Assembly (NCBI RefSeq): GCF_002156705.1 | Contig: NZ_CP019893.1 | Coordinates: 2,666,001 to 2,730,000 of the forward strand | DNA from: Natrarchaeobaculum aegyptiacum | GTDB taxonomy: Archaea; Halobacteriota; Halobacteria; Halobacteriales; Natrialbaceae | Length of the DNA stretch: 64,000 bases | Direction of reading: 5' to 3' | Part shown: in pieces, positions 62,950-64,000 of the stretch | Position numbering within the stretch: position 1 is the stretch's first letter | Layout of the letters: every line of letters starts with the position of its first letter | Notes under the pieces: generated by a model | Told to the model about the DNA's origin: nothing | The model's database searches: none | The model's input: only the letters and a program-made list of their open reading frames with translations | Translations under genes and position numbers: made by a program

Positions 62950-64000
62950 CTACGCCTCGAGGTCCACCCGCTCTCCGAGGGCTGGCGCACTCGCGTCGAA
63001 TCCCTCGGCACGGAGTTCCTCGGCGAACGTCTCACAGCGGTCGCCGTGGACGACGAGAACCCGACTGTCCCTGTACGAATCGAGGAAGGCGAGCAGGCCC
63101 TCGCGGTCTGCGTGTGCAGAGAAGTCGTACTGTTCGACCTGCGCGCTGACGGGCATCACGCGACCGTCGATCTCTGCGCTGCCGGTCTCGAGTAAGTCCC
63201 GGCCGGGTGTGCCCTCGACCTGGTAGCCAGTCATGGCGATCTTGTTCGCCGGGTGCGAGCGAATCGCGGGCACGTAGGTCATCGCCGGCCCGCCGTGGAG
63301 CATGCCGCTCGTGGTGACGATGACGGTGTTTTGTTCGGCGATCCGCTTTCGTTGCCCATCCCGGCCGTCGACGAACCGGGCGTTGCCTTTCCCGCGGCGC
63401 AACTCGGCTGCGTCGCGCAGGAACGGCCGGTTCTGCTCCCGGAGGAACAACTCGGTGACGCGCTGGCCCATCCCGTCGACGTAGCACTCGAGGTCGTGAC
63501 GGGCACAGAGACAGAGCACCTCCTGAGTGCGGCCGATGGCGAACGCGGGGACGACGACGGTGCCGCCCTCCCAGATGGTCGTCTGGAGACTCTCGACGAA
63601 CGCCCGTTCGATCTCTGCGCGCGGAGGGCGTGTCGTGTCCGCGTACGTACTCTCGGTGATGACGACGTCGGCGTCCGGGCGCGCCGTGGTTCCGGCGACC
63701 AGCCGCTGGTCCTCGGTGTGGTAGTCGCCCGTATAGAGCAGTCGAGTATCATCGCCGGCTATCAGGACGTGGGCGCTTCCGGGGACGTGCCCCGCATCGT
63801 AGAAGGTAACCTCGAAGCCGGCGGCCTCGAACGGCTCGTCGTAGCCGTGGGTTCGGGATACTTGCGTCAACCGCGCGAGTTCGGTCTCGGTGAACGGACA
63901 GTCGTAGGTCCCGCCGTGCAGCTCGAGGGTGTCTCTGGCGAGCACCATCGCGAGGTCGTAGGTCGGTGGCGTCCAGTGGACTTCCGGACGGGCGTCACCC
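62950..64000 (-). CDS. Beta-CASP MBL ribonuclease (RNA 3'-end processing/exonuclease), 5' part missing
   Basis: At least 350 residues are visible; the frame is still open at the window edge, so the N-terminus with the HxHxDH motif lies beyond 64000. Visible parts: DAGHVPGSAHVL and LLYTGDYH (motifs 3-4), ITESTYAD (beta-CASP start), GGTVVVPAFAIGRTQEVL, IVTTSGMLHGGPAM, DFSAHADREGL and VHGD (motifs A-C). Homologues are the archaeal CPSF/RNase J-like group labelled mRNA 3'-end processing factor. The ATG at 63948 is internal. An exo- or endonuclease acting on RNA is expected. Confidence 0.85.
   Translation of the reverse strand, partial: GDARPEVHWTPPTYDLAMVLARDTLELHGGTYDCPFTETELARLTQVSRTHGYDEPFEAAGFEVTFYDAGHVPGSAHVLIAGDDTRLLYTGDYHTEDQRLVAGTTARPDADVVITESTYADTTRPPRAEIERAFVESLQTTIWEGGTVVVPAFAIGRTQEVLCLCARHDLECYVDGMGQRVTELFLREQNRPFLRDAAELRRGKGNARFVDGRDGQRKRIAEQNTVIVTTSGMLHGGPAMTYVPAIRSHPANKIAMTGYQVEGTPGRDLLETGSAEIDGRVMPVSAQVEQYDFSAHADREGLLAFLDSYRDSRVLVVHGDRCETFAEELRAEGFDASAPALGERVDLEA

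Noticed and set aside
1-64000. CRISPR array or cas genes
   Set aside because: No regularly spaced repeats were seen; the only direct repeat pair is the tRNA-Leu half-copy.

Overview
The window is chromosomal DNA from a halophilic archaeon (class Halobacteria). The placement near Natrialbales (Natrinema/Haloterrigena-type) is inferred from overall character and the very frequent CTCGAG hexamer, not from any search. Evidence for the class: high GC, strongly acidic predicted proteins, twin-arginine signals on nearly all exported proteins, archaeal TATA boxes 24-32 bp before start codons with little or no leader, TFB, a thermosome, SepF, GfcR, CarS, archaeal Trm1 and HalOD1-domain proteins. Most genes are ordinary core or conserved haloarchaeal genes. 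There is no CRISPR array, intact insertion sequence or obvious pseudogene.

Layout. 0-6.3 kb: small secreted and membrane proteins, two short-chain dehydrogenases, an aspartoacylase-like hydrolase, a tandem cyclophilin pair (one cytosolic, one Tat lipoprotein) and a ferredoxin. 6.3-7.4 kb: a protein-poor stretch with tRNA-Leu(UAA), an upstream 105-bp repeat of its promoter and 5' half, and a compact set of interleaved inverted repeats at 7028-7129. 7.4-13.2 kb: a HalOD1 protein, a bactofilin-like Tat protein, a tungstate ABC transporter with a ModE/TOBE-type regulator, and an AsnC regulator overlapping a second HalOD1 gene. 13.4-21.6 kb: metallo-hydrolase, multi-sensor histidine kinase, DUF1028 protein, SepF, a bacterioopsin-activator-type HTH protein, citrate synthase and a PGF-CTERM surface protein. 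22-28 kb: thermosome, iron-type alcohol dehydrogenase, divergent lrp/glnA. 28-38 kb: membrane proteins, trm1, a SWIM-finger protein, a soluble chemotaxis transducer fused to a RecA/KaiC-like domain, hisH, an amidohydrolase, UspA and birA.

38-50 kb: tyrS; an operon of a His-rich beta-propeller Tat lipoprotein followed by a CopC-CopD membrane protein with its own His-rich loop; ilvE, a DUF502 protein, carS, an esterase, a HAD phosphatase and gfcR. 50-58 kb: an almost purely Asp/Glu Tat lipoprotein, tfb, rnhA with its companion gene, a PadR regulator, inorganic pyrophosphatase, an alkaline-phosphatase-superfamily enzyme, DUF371, a zinc ribbon, endonuclease III and bluB. 58.8-64 kb: gshA, the lysine/diaminopimelate genes dapA-dapB-dapD, and a beta-CASP ribonuclease running off the right edge.

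Functional links: tungstate uptake with its own sensor (8.6-11.8 kb); nitrogen assimilation controlled by Lrp next to glnA; cell division (sepF); thiol chemistry (gshA) beside lysine synthesis (dapABD); probable extracytoplasmic copper or zinc handling (39.7-43.1 kb). The least explained elements are the half-tRNA repeat with its palindrome-rich spacer, the putative pseudoknot RNA at 7.0-7.1 kb and the transducer-RecA fusion.
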